From: Isoptericola sediminis
Lineage (GTDB): Bacteria; Actinomycetota; Actinomycetes; Actinomycetales; Cellulomonadaceae
DNA: 64,000 bases
Assembly (NCBI RefSeq): GCF_013085345.1
Contig: NZ_JABFAJ010000007.1
Span: 1-64,000 of the forward strand
Direction: 5' to 3'
A program made the translations under genes and the position numbers. Under the pieces are notes generated by a model. The model ran no database searches, was not told where the DNA came from, and was given only the letters and a program-made list of their open reading frames with translations. Position 1 is the stretch's first letter; each line of letters begins with the position of its first letter. Below, one piece after another: positions 7,574 through 17,085 of this stretch.

Positions 7574-9223
7574 TCAGCCCTTGCTCAGCGCCGCGTAGCG
7601 GAACTTGAACGAGGCGTCGAGGGTCTCCTCGGCGCCGGACACGTCCGAGCCCACCACGGCGACCTGCGCGCCCTGCAGGTAGGGCACGGTCGACAGGTCC
7701 TGCGCCACCGTGTCCTGGATCTCCTCGATGACGCCGGCACGCTCGTCCGGGTCCTCGGTGACCCCCTGCTCGACGATCAGCTCGTCGACCTCCGGGTTGG
7801 AGTAGTGGTTGCCGAGGAACCCGCCGTCGAGGAAGAACGGCGTGAGGTAGTTGTCCGCGTCGGAGTAGTCCGGGAACCAGCCGAGCTGGTAGGCCGGGTA
7901 GACGTCGGCGGTGCGGTCCTTGCTGTACTGCACCCACTCGGTGGTCTGCAGGTCGACGCTGAACAGCCCGGAGGACTCCAGCTGGTCCTTGATCAGGGCG
8001 TACTCGTCGCCCGAGGACGGGCCGTAGTGGTCGTTGGAGTACTGCAGGCTGAGCTCGACCGGCGTCTCGACGCCCGCGTCCTCGAGGACCTGCGTGGCGG
8101 CGTCGGCGTCGGGGCCGCCGTCACCGTCGCCGTACATCTCCTTGAGGGACTCGGTCGCACCGGTCAGGCCGGCCGGGACGTAGGAGTACAGCGGGGTGTA
8201 GGTGCCCTTGTAGACCTGCTCGGAGATCGCCTCGCGGTCGATGAGGTGGGCCACGGCCTGACGCACGGCCAGCGCCTTGTCCTCGTCGGCGTCGTCCTGC
8301 GCGGCGCCGTACGGCTGGGTGTCGAAGTTGAAGACGACGTAGCGGATCTCGCCGCCCGGGCCCTCGACGACCTTCACGCCGTCGTCGCCCTGCAGGTCCT
8401 CGATGTCGGTCGAGGACAGCGACCGGAAGGCCACGTCGACCGAGCCCTGCTGGACCTCGAGCTTGAGGTTGGAGGCGTCGGCGAAGTACGACACGTTGAT
8501 CTCGGGGGTCTTCGCCTCGCCGAGCAGCCCCTGGTAGCCGTCGAAGGCCTCGTAGGTCACCAGCTCGTTGAGCGTGTAGCTGGTGATCACGTACTGGCCG
8601 GCGAAGGCCTGGCCGTCCACGATCTCCGCGTCCGGGGTCAGGGCGTCGGCCGAGAAGACGTCCTCGTCCACGATCGGCCCCGCCGGGGACGACAGGATCG
8701 ACGGGAAGACCTGGTCGTTCGCCTCCTTGAGGTGGAAGACGACGGTGGTGTCGTCGACGACCTCGGTGCTGTCCAGGTTGTACAGCAGCGACGACGGGCC
8801 GCTCTCGTCGGCGATCGCCAGCTGACGGTCGAAGCTGAACTTCACGTCCGACGCGGTCAGGTCGTTGCCGTTGGCCCACTTCAGCCCGGACTTCAGGGTG
8901 ACCGTGTACTCGGTCGGCGCCGTGAACTCGGCGGACTCGGCGATGTCCGGCTCGACGTCCGGGCTCCCGTACGGCGTGTTCATCAGGAACGGGTAGACCT
9001 GGTTCATCACCGCGAAGGACCCGTTGTCGTACGAGCCGGCCGGGTCGATGGTCGTGATCTTGTCCGTCGTGCCGATGGTGAGCGACGTACCAGCACCGCT
9101 GTCGCCCTCCGCCTCGGAGCCCTCGTCCGTGCCGCCACCGCCGCACGCGGTGAGCACCAGCGCGACAGCAGCCGCCCCGGCAGCGGTCGAGACGGCGCGT
9201 CGCGTCCCGCGAATCGTCCTCAT
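7574..9223 (-). CDS. peptide/solute-binding lipoprotein (SBP family 5)
   Basis: 549 aa. A lipoprotein signal peptide ends in the lipobox LTAC (Cys about residue 27), followed by a G/E/S-rich linker and an extracellular family-5 binding domain with typical DLTASDVKFSFDRQ and LAVRQAVAHLIDREAI segments. It captures oligopeptides or a related solute for the DppBC/DF transporter encoded downstream. Translation uses a strong Shine-Dalgarno (GAGGAGG, 9 nt from the ATG), unlike many neighbours. The 173-bp upstream region carries a hairpin and an operator-like inverted repeat. The exact ligand cannot be read from sequence. Confidence 0.93.
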   Translation of the reverse strand: MRTIRGTRRAVSTAAGAAAVALVLTACGGGGTDEGSEAEGDSGAGTSLTIGTTDKITTIDPAGSYDNGSFAVMNQVYPFLMNTPYGSPDVEPDIAESAEFTAPTEYTVTLKSGLKWANGNDLTASDVKFSFDRQLAIADESGPSSLLYNLDSTEVVDDTTVVFHLKEANDQVFPSILSSPAGPIVDEDVFSADALTPDAEIVDGQAFAGQYVITSYTLNELVTYEAFDGYQGLLGEAKTPEINVSYFADASNLKLEVQQGSVDVAFRSLSSTDIEDLQGDDGVKVVEGPGGEIRYVVFNFDTQPYGAAQDDADEDKALAVRQAVAHLIDREAISEQVYKGTYTPLYSYVPAGLTGATESLKEMYGDGDGGPDADAATQVLEDAGVETPVELSLQYSNDHYGPSSGDEYALIKDQLESSGLFSVDLQTTEWVQYSKDRTADVYPAYQLGWFPDYSDADNYLTPFFLDGGFLGNHYSNPEVDELIVEQGVTEDPDERAGVIEEIQDTVAQDLSTVPYLQGAQVAVVGSDVSGAEETLDASFKFRYAALSKG

Positions 9224-9240
9224 GTGTGTTTCCCTCCTCG

Positions 9241-9260
9241 ATGCGGCCTCCCGGCCGCAT
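9241..9260. other. leader hairpin of the binding-protein mRNA
   Basis: Perfect 8-bp stem (ATGCGGCC/GGCCGCAT) with loop TCCC, directly upstream of the Shine-Dalgarno of the peptide-binding protein gene on the minus strand. It would sit in the 5' leader and may raise stability of this gene's mRNA or affect ribosome access. Confidence 0.5.
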
Positions 9261-9307
9261 GCCGTCCACGTTGACGGCAGTTCTATCAGGCAATCATGTC
9301 GCCCAGA

Positions 9308-9321
9308 TCACATCAGTGTGA
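9308..9321. promoter_or_regulatory. operator-like inverted repeat TCACATCAGTGTGA
   Basis: TCACA-N4-TGTGA inverted repeat about 85 bp upstream of the peptide-transport operon and 76 bp upstream of the divergent membrane-protein gene. The half-sites are those of Crp-like proteins but in the opposite order, so another regulator is more likely. No protein is assigned. Confidence 0.35.
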
Positions 9322-9396
9322 CATGTCCGGCAGATCAGTCCGGCCTTCACCCCCCTCCACCGGGCCTCGACCGCCCCGCCGACCTAGACTCCCCCC

Positions 9397-12147
9397 ATGT
9401 CCCGAGGCAGCGGCGAGGGCCCCGCGGGCCCTGGAAACCCGCCGGGCACGGTGCACGACGTCGGGTTGTACGGCGCCGCGGACACGCAGCCGCCCACCGG
9501 CGCCTTCGACGCGCTCTTCCTCGCCGGCGGCGCCCCCGACGACGACGCCGGGCTGGTCCGGGTCGTCGACACCCCGGAGCAGCGCGTCCGCAACCCCTCG
9601 GACCTGCTCGGCCTCATCAGCAGCGCCGTCGGCGTCGCCGCGGTCCTCGTGCTGTCCGTCGTCGCCCACGGCACCACCGAGGGCGTGACCGCCGACGTGC
9701 GGGCGTTCAACACCCTGCTCGGCGAGCTGCTGTTCATCCCGGTCGCCGTGCTCGAAGGGCTCGTCACGCTGTTCGTGCCCGTCGCCGTGCTCGCCGAGCT
9801 CGGCGTGCGGCGGCTCGGCCGTCAGGTCGTGGAGTCGATCGTCGCCGCGACGCTGGGCATCGTGCTCGGCGTCCTCACCGTGCTGATGGTCGGCTGGTGG
9901 GGCGGCGACGACCTGCTGCGGTCGCTGTCGATCTTCCGCGACGGGGCCTGGCGGATCACGGTCCCCATCTACGTCGCCGGCATCGCGGCGCTGCTCACCA
10001 CCGCCGGGCCCCGCACCCGTCGGCGCACCGTCCGCTGGTCGTGGAACGTCCTCTACCTGGCGCTGGTCATCGCGCTGATCACCGGGCAGGCCCCCCTGCC
10101 GAGCGTGCTCGTCGCCCTGCTGCTCGGCCGGCTCGCCGGCCAGACCGTGCAGTACGCCTCCGGGGTGCGGTCCGAACGCGCCTACGGCGGCGAGCTCGTC
10201 ACGGCCGTCCGCCGTGCCGGCTTCCGCCCGACAACCCTCGTGCGGGTCCGGGACGTCACCGCCCCCGTGAACGCCGACACGCCCCCCGCCCCGATGCCCG
10301 ACGAGACCGTCACGGACGTCGACGCCTCCGGCGCGGTGACCGGCCGCACCACCCTGCGCGCCCTGCTGCGCAACCGTCCCCGCTACGGCGGCCGCCGCGG
10401 CGCCGGCGCCGACGTCCGCACCGGGCTGCCGGCGTCGGACACCCTCGCCGACCCGGCGACCCGCGCCCTGACCCGCACCGGGGACGCCCGCGTCTACGCG
10501 ATGTTCACGCCGGACGGCGACCGCCGCGACGTCGTCGTGCTCGACGGCGACCGGCACGTCGTGGGCGTCCTGACGCGGCTGTGGCGCGGCCTGCGCCTGC
10601 GCGGCCTGGAGGGCCGGGCCCAGGTGTCGCTCAAGGCCGTCGCCGAACGCACGGCGATGCTCACCTACGCCGCCGACGCCGCCCACGTGCGCACCCCGCG
10701 GCTGCTCGGCGTGGGCGAGGCCGCGGACTCGATCGTGCTGGTCACCGAGCACGCCGTCGGTGCCGTGCCGTGGCGCGACCTGCCCGACGAGGCGCTCGCC
10801 GGGGACCGTGGCCACGCCGTCCTGGCCGCCGTCTGGGAACAGCTGCGGCGCGCACACGAGGCCGGCCTGACCCACCACGCGCTCACCCCGGACGTGCTGC
10901 TCGTGGACTCCCACGGCACCCGCCCCCGGGTGTGGCTGACCGGGTGGGAGCAGGGCGAGATCGCCTCCACCATCCTGGGCCGACGCCTCGACCTGGTGCA
11001 GATGCTCGCCCTGCTCGCGCTGCGGGTCGGCCCCGGACCTGCCGTCGCGTCGGCCGTGCGCGCGCTGCCCGCCGACGACATCGCCGCCGTGGGCCCGCTG
11101 CTGCAGTCCATCGCCCTGCCCGCCGCGACCCGCGTGGCCGTGCGCCAGCGCCGCGGACTGCTCGACGACCTGCGCGACGCCCTCGTGGAACGGCTGCCGC
11201 AGGTGGACGTCCAGCCCGAGAACATCACGCGGTTCGGTGCCCGGACCGTCATCACGCTCGCCTTGTCGATCGGTGTGGTCACCGCGCTGGTGACCACCAT
11301 GAACCTCGACGAGATCACCGACGCCGTGAGCCGGGCCAACCCCTGGTGGGTGGTCGCCGCGTTCGTGCTGGGCGCGGTCACGTGGTTCGGCGCCGCGCTG
11401 ACGTTCGTCGCGTTCTCCCCGAAGCGGCTGCCGCTGTGGCGGGCGACGCTGACCCAGATGGCGGGGTCGTTCGTCGCGCTCGCGGCCCCGGCGGGCATCG
11501 GTCCCGCCGCCCTCAACCTGCGGATGCTCACCCGCCGCGGCGTCGAGCTGCCGATGGCCGTGGCCACCGTCGCCCTGGTGCAGGTCTCCCAGTTCGTGGT
11601 CACCGTGGTCCTGCTGGTGGTGCTCTCGATCTTCACCGGGTCCGGCGGACTCATCGAGCTGCCCTCGATCACGGTGCTGCTGGCGATCGCCGGGATCGCC
11701 GCGGTCATCGCGGCCGTCCTGCTGGTCCCCGCGATCCGCCGGTGGATCTGGGGGAAGATCAGGCCCACGCTGGAGCAGGTGTGGCCGCGGCTGTCGCAGA
11801 TGCTCGGCCAGCCGACCCGGCTCGCCCTCGGGATCGGCGGCAACGTCGTCATGTCGCTGGGCTACGTGCTGGCCTTCGACGCCGCGCTGGCGGCGTTCGG
11901 CCAGTCCCTCAACCTCATCGACGTGGCCGTCATCTACCTCGTGGGCAACGCCCTCGGAGCACTGGTCCCGACGCCGGGTGGTCTCGGTGGTGTCGAGGCG
12001 GCGCTGACGGCCGGGCTCACCGCCGCGGGCATCCCGGCCTCGATCGCGCTGTCCACGACGATCCTGTTCCGGGTGGTCACCTACTGGGGCCGGGTGCCCT
12101 TCGGGTGGGCCGCGATGCGCTACCTGGAGCGCAAGGGCGACCTCTGA
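9397..12147 (+). CDS. three-module membrane protein: TM / pseudokinase-like / UPF0104 flippase-like
   Basis: 916 aa. Residues ~60-260 hold about six TM helices. Residues ~360-555 resemble a degenerate protein-kinase/ABC1-like fold: a catalytic-loop-like HHALTPDVLLV and, where DFG is expected, LTGWEQG, so catalysis looks lost. Residues ~610-910 are the UPF0104/TIGR00374 domain (lysylphosphatidylglycerol-synthase-type TM region) with GPAALNLRML and TPGGLGGVEAALTAGL motifs, as in the YbhN family linked to lipid flipping. No aminoacyl-transferase domain follows. Start ATG with -10 TAGACT (9385-9390) ending 6 nt before it: leaderless. A role in envelope lipid or glycan movement is inferred. Confidence 0.82.
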   Translation: MSRGSGEGPAGPGNPPGTVHDVGLYGAADTQPPTGAFDALFLAGGAPDDDAGLVRVVDTPEQRVRNPSDLLGLISSAVGVAAVLVLSVVAHGTTEGVTADVRAFNTLLGELLFIPVAVLEGLVTLFVPVAVLAELGVRRLGRQVVESIVAATLGIVLGVLTVLMVGWWGGDDLLRSLSIFRDGAWRITVPIYVAGIAALLTTAGPRTRRRTVRWSWNVLYLALVIALITGQAPLPSVLVALLLGRLAGQTVQYASGVRSERAYGGELVTAVRRAGFRPTTLVRVRDVTAPVNADTPPAPMPDETVTDVDASGAVTGRTTLRALLRNRPRYGGRRGAGADVRTGLPASDTLADPATRALTRTGDARVYAMFTPDGDRRDVVVLDGDRHVVGVLTRLWRGLRLRGLEGRAQVSLKAVAERTAMLTYAADAAHVRTPRLLGVGEAADSIVLVTEHAVGAVPWRDLPDEALAGDRGHAVLAAVWEQLRRAHEAGLTHHALTPDVLLVDSHGTRPRVWLTGWEQGEIASTILGRRLDLVQMLALLALRVGPGPAVASAVRALPADDIAAVGPLLQSIALPAATRVAVRQRRGLLDDLRDALVERLPQVDVQPENITRFGARTVITLALSIGVVTALVTTMNLDEITDAVSRANPWWVVAAFVLGAVTWFGAALTFVAFSPKRLPLWRATLTQMAGSFVALAAPAGIGPAALNLRMLTRRGVELPMAVATVALVQVSQFVVTVVLLVVLSIFTGSGGLIELPSITVLLAIAGIAAVIAAVLLVPAIRRWIWGKIRPTLEQVWPRLSQMLGQPTRLALGIGGNVVMSLGYVLAFDAALAAFGQSLNLIDVAVIYLVGNALGALVPTPGGLGGVEAALTAGLTAAGIPASIALSTTILFRVVTYWGRVPFGWAAMRYLERKGDL

Positions 12148-12272
12148 CCCCGGGCGCTGGGCCGGGCGCGGGAGCGGGAGCGGGAGCGTCGAGCGTGCTC
12201 GTTCAGCACGCCCTCCCCGCGGATCGGGTACCGAGTGCGCACGCTCGTCGCGCCGGAGGGAGAGCGGACGCA

Positions 12273-12314
12273 CGAGGGCCCGCCGTCCGCGACTCCGCGG
12301 ACGACGGGCCCTCG
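12273..12314. terminator. bidirectional hairpin terminator
   Basis: 19-bp stem (12273-12291 with 12296-12314, one mismatch) and a 4-nt loop in the gap between the plus-strand membrane gene and the minus-strand HU gene. It lies 26 bp beyond the HU stop. There is no U tract, as usual at this GC content. Confidence 0.75.
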
Positions 12315-12339
12315 GACGCTGACCGGGGTCAGCGCAGGA

Positions 12340-12621
12340 TCACTTGGTGACGGCCTTCTTCAGCAGCGAGCCGGCGCTGATCTTAACGCCGTAACCGGCC
12401 GGGATCTGGATCTCCTCGCCGGTGCGCGGGTTGCGGCCGGTGCGGGCGGCACGCTCGACACGCTCGACCGACAGCAGACCGGTGACCTTGACGGCCTCAC
12501 CCTTGCTGAGGGACTCGACGAGCACCTCCTGGAAAGCGTTGAGCGCAGCCTCGGCGTCCGACTTGGTCAGGTCGGCCTTGGAGGCGATGGCCGAGGCCAG
12601 CTCGGACTTGTTCAGCGACAT
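12340..12621 (-). CDS. hup: HU family DNA-binding protein
   Basis: 93-aa nucleoid protein, the standard length of bacterial HU. N-terminal helices (MSLNKSELASAIA) are followed by the DNA-binding arm with the signature GRNPRTGEEIQIPA. It lacks the long Lys/Ala-rich tail of mycobacterial HupB, so it is the short HupA type. It binds and bends DNA non-specifically as a dimer. Codon choice is the most biased of the window, consistent with high expression. The leader carries a purine-rich Shine-Dalgarno (AGAAGGGA) and a perfect 11-bp inverted repeat. Monocistronic, with its own terminator. Confidence 0.96.
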   Translation of the reverse strand: MSLNKSELASAIASKADLTKSDAEAALNAFQEVLVESLSKGEAVKVTGLLSVERVERAARTGRNPRTGEEIQIPAGYGVKISAGSLLKKAVTK

Positions 12622-12641
12622 GTGAATCCCTTCTCCGGATC

Positions 12642-12665
12642 ACGACGTACGGAGCCGTACGTCGT
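12642..12665. promoter_or_regulatory. perfect inverted repeat in the HU gene leader
   Basis: ACGACGTACGG, AG, CCGTACGTCGT: 11-bp perfect arms with 2 nt between, 20-44 bp upstream of the HU start. A -10-like TAGTGT lies further up on the minus strand (12707-12712), so the repeat would be transcribed. It could be an operator or a 5'-stabilising hairpin. Confidence 0.55.
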
Positions 12666-12784
12666 CACGTTCACGGCCAGACCGGCAGAACCGGTGGACC
12701 GGGAACACACTATGGAACATCCGCGGGTTCCTGCGACTTTTCGCCGTCTCGGCGTGCCTGACCAGCCCCGTGCGGACGGGTGGG

Positions 12785-13507
12785 TCAGCTCAGCGGCCCC
12801 TGGGTGGGGCCCTGGCCGTGGTCGTCGTGGAGCCGGCGGCGCGAGCGCGCCAGCATCAGCGCGGCGACCCCGATGATCGCGACCAGCGCGCCGCCGTACA
12901 GCACCGGCATCGCGCCCGCGCCCGAGGAGTCGTCCTGCACCGGAGCGGACGGGCCGGGCTGCTCGCTCGGTGCCGCGGCCTGGTCGTCCGTCTCGGCGGC
13001 CTGCGCGGGGTCGCCGGCCGCGTCCGCCGCCGGAGCGGCGACCTCGTAGGCGAACGACCCCTCGATCGGGTGGCCGTCGGAGGACACGGCGCGCCAGGCG
13101 ACCTCGTACTCCCCGCCGGCGGCCTGCCCGGGCACGGCAGCGACGACCTCGGGGCCGTCGACGGTGACCTCGGCGTCGACCGGCTCGCCCGACGGCGGCG
13201 TCACGCGGACCTGCGTGCCGTCGGCGATGACGTCGGAGCTGAAGGTGAGCGTCAGGTTCTCGACGGGCTCCTCGAGGGAGGCCCCGTCCTCGGGGTCGGT
13301 GGAGAGCAGCTGGTCGTGCGCGCCGGCGGACAGCGCACCGACGAGCATGACGGCCGTGCCGCCGACGGCGGTCAGCAGCATCGAGAGCGCCACGACCGCG
13401 GCGATCAGGCGGTTCCGCCGCTGCGAGCGGACGGGCGTCCAGTCCGGCCCCTCGGACGGGGCGGACGGTCGGGATCGGGGCCGGGAGCCCTCGGGATGGT
13501 GCGCCAC
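12785..13507 (-). CDS. CopC-domain copper-binding protein, membrane-anchored
   Basis: 240 aa. Signal helix (about residues 34-60) ending at AGA, which leaves a mature N-terminal His (HDQLLST...). Then a CopC immunoglobulin-like domain with SSDGHPIEGSF; a low-complexity Ala/Glu/Pro linker; and a C-terminal TM helix (PVLYGGALVAIIGVAALML) with an Arg-rich tail. In CopC proteins the N-terminal His plus the Asp and His of the DGH motif form the Cu(II) site, and all three are present. No CopD or YcnI partner is adjacent. GTG start with -10 TATCGT 7 nt upstream: leaderless. Probably an envelope copper carrier or buffer. Confidence 0.88.
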   Translation of the reverse strand: MAHHPEGSRPRSRPSAPSEGPDWTPVRSQRRNRLIAAVVALSMLLTAVGGTAVMLVGALSAGAHDQLLSTDPEDGASLEEPVENLTLTFSSDVIADGTQVRVTPPSGEPVDAEVTVDGPEVVAAVPGQAAGGEYEVAWRAVSSDGHPIEGSFAYEVAAPAADAAGDPAQAAETDDQAAAPSEQPGPSAPVQDDSSGAGAMPVLYGGALVAIIGVAALMLARSRRRLHDDHGQGPTQGPLS

Positions 13508-13578
13508 GACGTCGACGATAGCCCCGCCGTCGCGGCGTCGGCCAACACCGGACCGGTGTCGTCGGGCACACTCGGGGT

Positions 13579-15627
13579 GTGGACTTCCGCAACGCCTACG
13601 CCCACGGGTTCGCCCGGGTGGCCGCCTGCACCGTGCCGGTGACGTCGGCCGATCCGGCCGCGAACGCCGCCGCGATCCTCGACCAGGCCCGTGCCTGCCA
13701 CGACGACGGGGTGGCGGTCGCGCTGTTCCCCGAGCTGTCGGTCTCGGGGTACGCGCTGGGCGACCTGCACCTGGCCGACCCGCTGCTCGAGGCCGTCGGG
13801 GACGCGCTCGAGCAGATCGTCGAGGCCAGCGCCGACCTGCGTCCGCTGCTCGTGGTGGGCGCGCCGCTGGAGATCCACGGGCGCGTCCACAACTGCGCCG
13901 TGGTGGTCCACGGCGGCCGGGTGCTCGGTGTGGCCCCGAAGTCGTACCTGCCCACCTACCGCGAGTTCTACGAGCAGCGCTGGTTCGCCTCCGGCACCGA
14001 CCTGCGCGGGTCCACGGTGCGGCTGCCCTTCGCGGCCGAGGAGGTCCCGTGCGGCCCGGACCTGCTGTTCCGCGCCTCCGACGTCGCGGGCCTGACGGTG
14101 CACGTCGAGGTGTGCGAGGACATGTGGGTGCCGGTCCCGCCGTCGGCCGAGGCCGCGCTGGCCGGCGCGACGGTGCTGCTGAACCCCTCGGCGAGCCCCA
14201 TCACGATCGCCCGCGCCGAGGACCGTCGGCTCCTGGTGCGCTCGGCCTCGGCCCGGTGCCACGCCGCCTACGTCTACGCCGCGGCGTCGCAGGGCGAGTC
14301 GTCCACCGACCTGTCCTGGGACGGGCAGACGATGGTCTACGAGGCCGGCGACGAGCTGGCCGAGACCGATCGGTTCCCGGACGGCCCCCGGCGCGCGGTG
14401 GCCGACGTCGACCTCGACCGCCTGCGCCAGGACCGGCTGCGTCAGGGCACGTTCGACGACAACCGGCGCGCCTTCGGCGACCGGGTGCGCGGCTTCCGCG
14501 TCGTCGAGTGGCAGGTCCGCCCGCCGTCGGGCGACGTCGGCCTGCGCCGGCACGTGGACCGCTTCCCGTTCGTGCCCGACGACGCGGCGCGGCTCGCCCA
14601 GGACTGCTACGAGGCGTACAACATCCAGGTCACCGCCCTGGAGCGACGGCTGACCGCGATCGGCCGGCCGAAGGTCGTCGTCGGCGTCTCCGGCGGTCTC
14701 GACTCCACCCACGCCCTCATCGTGGCCGCGAACGCGATGGACCGGCTCGGGCGGCCGCGCACGGACGTGCACGCGGTCACGATGCCGGGGTTCGCGACGT
14801 CGGCGGAGACCAAGGACCGGGCGACGCGGCTGGCCACGGCCCTGGGCGTGCGGTTCGAGGAGCTGGACATCCGGCCCGCCGCGGAGCAGATGCTGCGCGA
14901 CCTCGGCCACCCGTACGGCGAGGGCGAGGCCGTCTACGACGTCACCTTCGAGAACGTGCAGGCCGGGCTGCGCACCGACTACCTGTTCCGGATCGCCAAC
15001 CACCGCGGCGGCATCGTGCTGGGCACGGGCGACCTGTCCGAGCTGGCGCTGGGGTGGTGCACCTACGGCGTCGGGGACCAGATGTCGCACTACGCCGTGA
15101 ACACCGGCGTCCCCAAGACCCTCATCCAGCACCTGATCCGCTGGGTGGCGGACTCGGGCGACTTCCCGGTCGAGGTGGGCGACGTGCTGCGCGAGATCGT
15201 CGTGCAGGAGATCTCCCCCGAGCTCGTGCCGTCCGGGGAGGGCGAGACGCCGCAGTCCACCGAGGCGACGGTCGGCCCGTACGCGCTGCAGGACTTCACG
15301 CTGTTCTGGACGCTGCGGTTCGGCCTGCGTCCGTCGAAGATCGCGTTCCTGGCCTGGCACGCCTGGCGGGACGCCGAGGCCGGGGCGTGGCCGCCGAACT
15401 ACCCGCACGACGACCGGTCGGCCTTCGACCTGGCCGAGATCCGCCGCTGGATGCTGGTCTTCTTCCGCCGGTTCTTCGCCTCCCAGTTCAAGCGGTCCGC
15501 GCTGCCCGACGGTCCCAAGGTGTCGCCCGGCGGCACGATGTCGCCGCGCGGGGACTGGCGGATGCCGTCGGACGCGTCCGCGGCGGCCTGGCTGCGCGAG
15601 ATCGAGGAGAACGTCCCGGAGCGCTGA
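13579..15627 (+). CDS. nadE: glutamine-dependent NAD(+) synthase
   Basis: 682 aa, the length of the M. tuberculosis enzyme (~680 aa). The N-terminal nitrilase-type glutaminase has the triad Glu52 (PELSVSGY), Lys121 (PKSYLPT) and Cys179 (VCEDMW). The C-terminal synthetase has the ATP-binding P-loop SGGLDST near residue 372. It converts nicotinate adenine dinucleotide to NAD+ using glutamine-derived ammonia, in the cytoplasm. GTG start, with CACACT (13567-13572) ending 6 nt before it, suggests leaderless translation. It is divergent from the CopC gene with only 71 bp between them. Confidence 0.97.
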   Translation: MDFRNAYAHGFARVAACTVPVTSADPAANAAAILDQARACHDDGVAVALFPELSVSGYALGDLHLADPLLEAVGDALEQIVEASADLRPLLVVGAPLEIHGRVHNCAVVVHGGRVLGVAPKSYLPTYREFYEQRWFASGTDLRGSTVRLPFAAEEVPCGPDLLFRASDVAGLTVHVEVCEDMWVPVPPSAEAALAGATVLLNPSASPITIARAEDRRLLVRSASARCHAAYVYAAASQGESSTDLSWDGQTMVYEAGDELAETDRFPDGPRRAVADVDLDRLRQDRLRQGTFDDNRRAFGDRVRGFRVVEWQVRPPSGDVGLRRHVDRFPFVPDDAARLAQDCYEAYNIQVTALERRLTAIGRPKVVVGVSGGLDSTHALIVAANAMDRLGRPRTDVHAVTMPGFATSAETKDRATRLATALGVRFEELDIRPAAEQMLRDLGHPYGEGEAVYDVTFENVQAGLRTDYLFRIANHRGGIVLGTGDLSELALGWCTYGVGDQMSHYAVNTGVPKTLIQHLIRWVADSGDFPVEVGDVLREIVVQEISPELVPSGEGETPQSTEATVGPYALQDFTLFWTLRFGLRPSKIAFLAWHAWRDAEAGAWPPNYPHDDRSAFDLAEIRRWMLVFFRRFFASQFKRSALPDGPKVSPGGTMSPRGDWRMPSDASAAAWLREIEENVPER

Positions 15628-15700
15628 CGCGGTACGGGTCGCCCGCCGGCCGGTCCCGCCCGGTCGAGGCCGTCGGGGTGCCGGGGGCAGGATGGCCCCC

Positions 15701-16963
15701 ATGACTTCCACGTATCCCACCGCACCCGGAACCACCCGCTCCTCCGTCGCCGTCACGAACGGCTACGTCGTCCCCGTGGCGGGCGACCCCGTCGAGAACG
15801 GCACGGTGCTGATCGAGAACGGCGTCATCACCGCCGTCGGCGCCGACGTCACCGTGCCCGACGGCGTCCCCACGGTCGACGCCGGCGGCCGGTGGGTGCT
15901 GCCCGGGTTCGTCGAGGCCCACGGCCACGTCGGCGTCCACGAGGAGGCCGAGGGCTGGGCCGGGGACGACACCAACGAGAAGACGGCCCCGAACGGGGCC
16001 GCGTTCCGCGCCCTCGACGGGATCAACATCGAGGAGGAGGGGTTCCGCGACGCCCTGGCCGGCGGCGTGACCTCCGTCGTCGTCAAGCCGGGCTCGGCCA
16101 ACCCCATCGGCGGGCAGACCGTCGCCATCAAGACCTGGGGCGGACGCACCGTCGACGAGCAGGTCCTGCGCGAGGCGGTGTCGGTCAAGAGCGCCCTGGG
16201 CGAGAACCCGAAGCGGGTGTACGGCGAGCAGAAGAAGACGCCGTCGACCCGGCTCGGGGTGGCCTCGGTGATCCGCCAGGCCTTCCTCGACGCCCAGCAC
16301 TACGCGGCCGCCCGCGCTGCCGCCGAGGAGAAGGGCGAGCCGTTCGCCCGCGACCTGACCAAGGAGACGCTGGCCCGCGTCCTCGACGGCGAGCTCGCCT
16401 GGGACCAGCACACGCACCGCGCCGACGACATCGCCACGGCGATGCGGCTCGCCGACGAGTTCGGCTACCGCCTCGTGGTGAACCACGGCACCGACGGCGC
16501 CGCGGTCGCCGACGTGCTCGCCGAGAAGGGCGTCCCGGTGATCTTCGGGCCGATGTTCACCACCCGCACCAAGGTCGAGCTGCGGAACCGCGACATCGCC
16601 CACCTGGCCCGGCTGGCCGAGGCCGGCGTGACCGTCGCGATCACCACCGACCACCCGGTGGTGCCCATCAACTTCCTGGTGCACCAGGCCTCCCTGGCCG
16701 TCAAGGAGGGACTGGACCGGCAGGTCGCCCTGGAGGCGCTGACGGTCAACCCCGCGAGCATCCTCGGGCTGGACGACCGGGTCGGCGCGCTGCGGCCGGG
16801 CCTCGACGGTGACGTCGTGATCTGGTCGGGCGACCCGCTGGACGTCAACGCCCGCGCCGAGCACGTCTTCGTCACCGGGACCGCGGTGTACTCCTGGGAC
16901 CGGGACGCCGACGGCGGGCGGGGCGCCGGGCGCGTCGTGGAGCGCTCCGCACGGTTCGCCTGA
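15701..16963 (+). CDS. amidohydrolase (imidazolonepropionase-like)
   Basis: 420 aa. TIM-barrel metal-dependent hydrolase with the composite beta-sandwich at both ends (ENGVITAVGADVTVPDG; GLDGDVVIWSGDPL). The metal-site HxH is EAHGHVG near residue 70, with later His residues (QHTHR; VVNHGTD) and the catalytic Asp in ITTDHPV. The substrate is not identifiable; related proteins act on imidazolone-like or cyclic amide substrates. ATG 15701 is preferred over the in-frame ATG at 15692 because CAGGAT ends 7 nt upstream, matching the leaderless pattern, and AGGA could also serve as a ribosome site. A strong hairpin follows the gene. Confidence 0.88.
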   Translation: MTSTYPTAPGTTRSSVAVTNGYVVPVAGDPVENGTVLIENGVITAVGADVTVPDGVPTVDAGGRWVLPGFVEAHGHVGVHEEAEGWAGDDTNEKTAPNGAAFRALDGINIEEEGFRDALAGGVTSVVVKPGSANPIGGQTVAIKTWGGRTVDEQVLREAVSVKSALGENPKRVYGEQKKTPSTRLGVASVIRQAFLDAQHYAAARAAAEEKGEPFARDLTKETLARVLDGELAWDQHTHRADDIATAMRLADEFGYRLVVNHGTDGAAVADVLAEKGVPVIFGPMFTTRTKVELRNRDIAHLARLAEAGVTVAITTDHPVVPINFLVHQASLAVKEGLDRQVALEALTVNPASILGLDDRVGALRPGLDGDVVIWSGDPLDVNARAEHVFVTGTAVYSWDRDADGGRGAGRVVERSARFA

Positions 16964-16977
16964 GGTCTGCCGCGAGC

Positions 16978-17013
16978 GCCCGGGCGGGCGGTCCCGGACC
17001 GTCCCGCCCGGGC
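16978..17013 (+). terminator. hairpin terminator of the amidohydrolase gene
   Basis: GC-only hairpin of about 17 bp with one bulged base (16978-16994 against 16996-17013), starting 15 bp after the stop. It lies before the next plus-strand gene, so it separates the two transcripts. Confidence 0.65.
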
Positions 17014-17085
17014 CCGCTGTGAGACACGCGACAAACACCCGGAGGAAGTTGCCTGGTCGGGCCCGATCCGTGTCGAATCGTTCCT

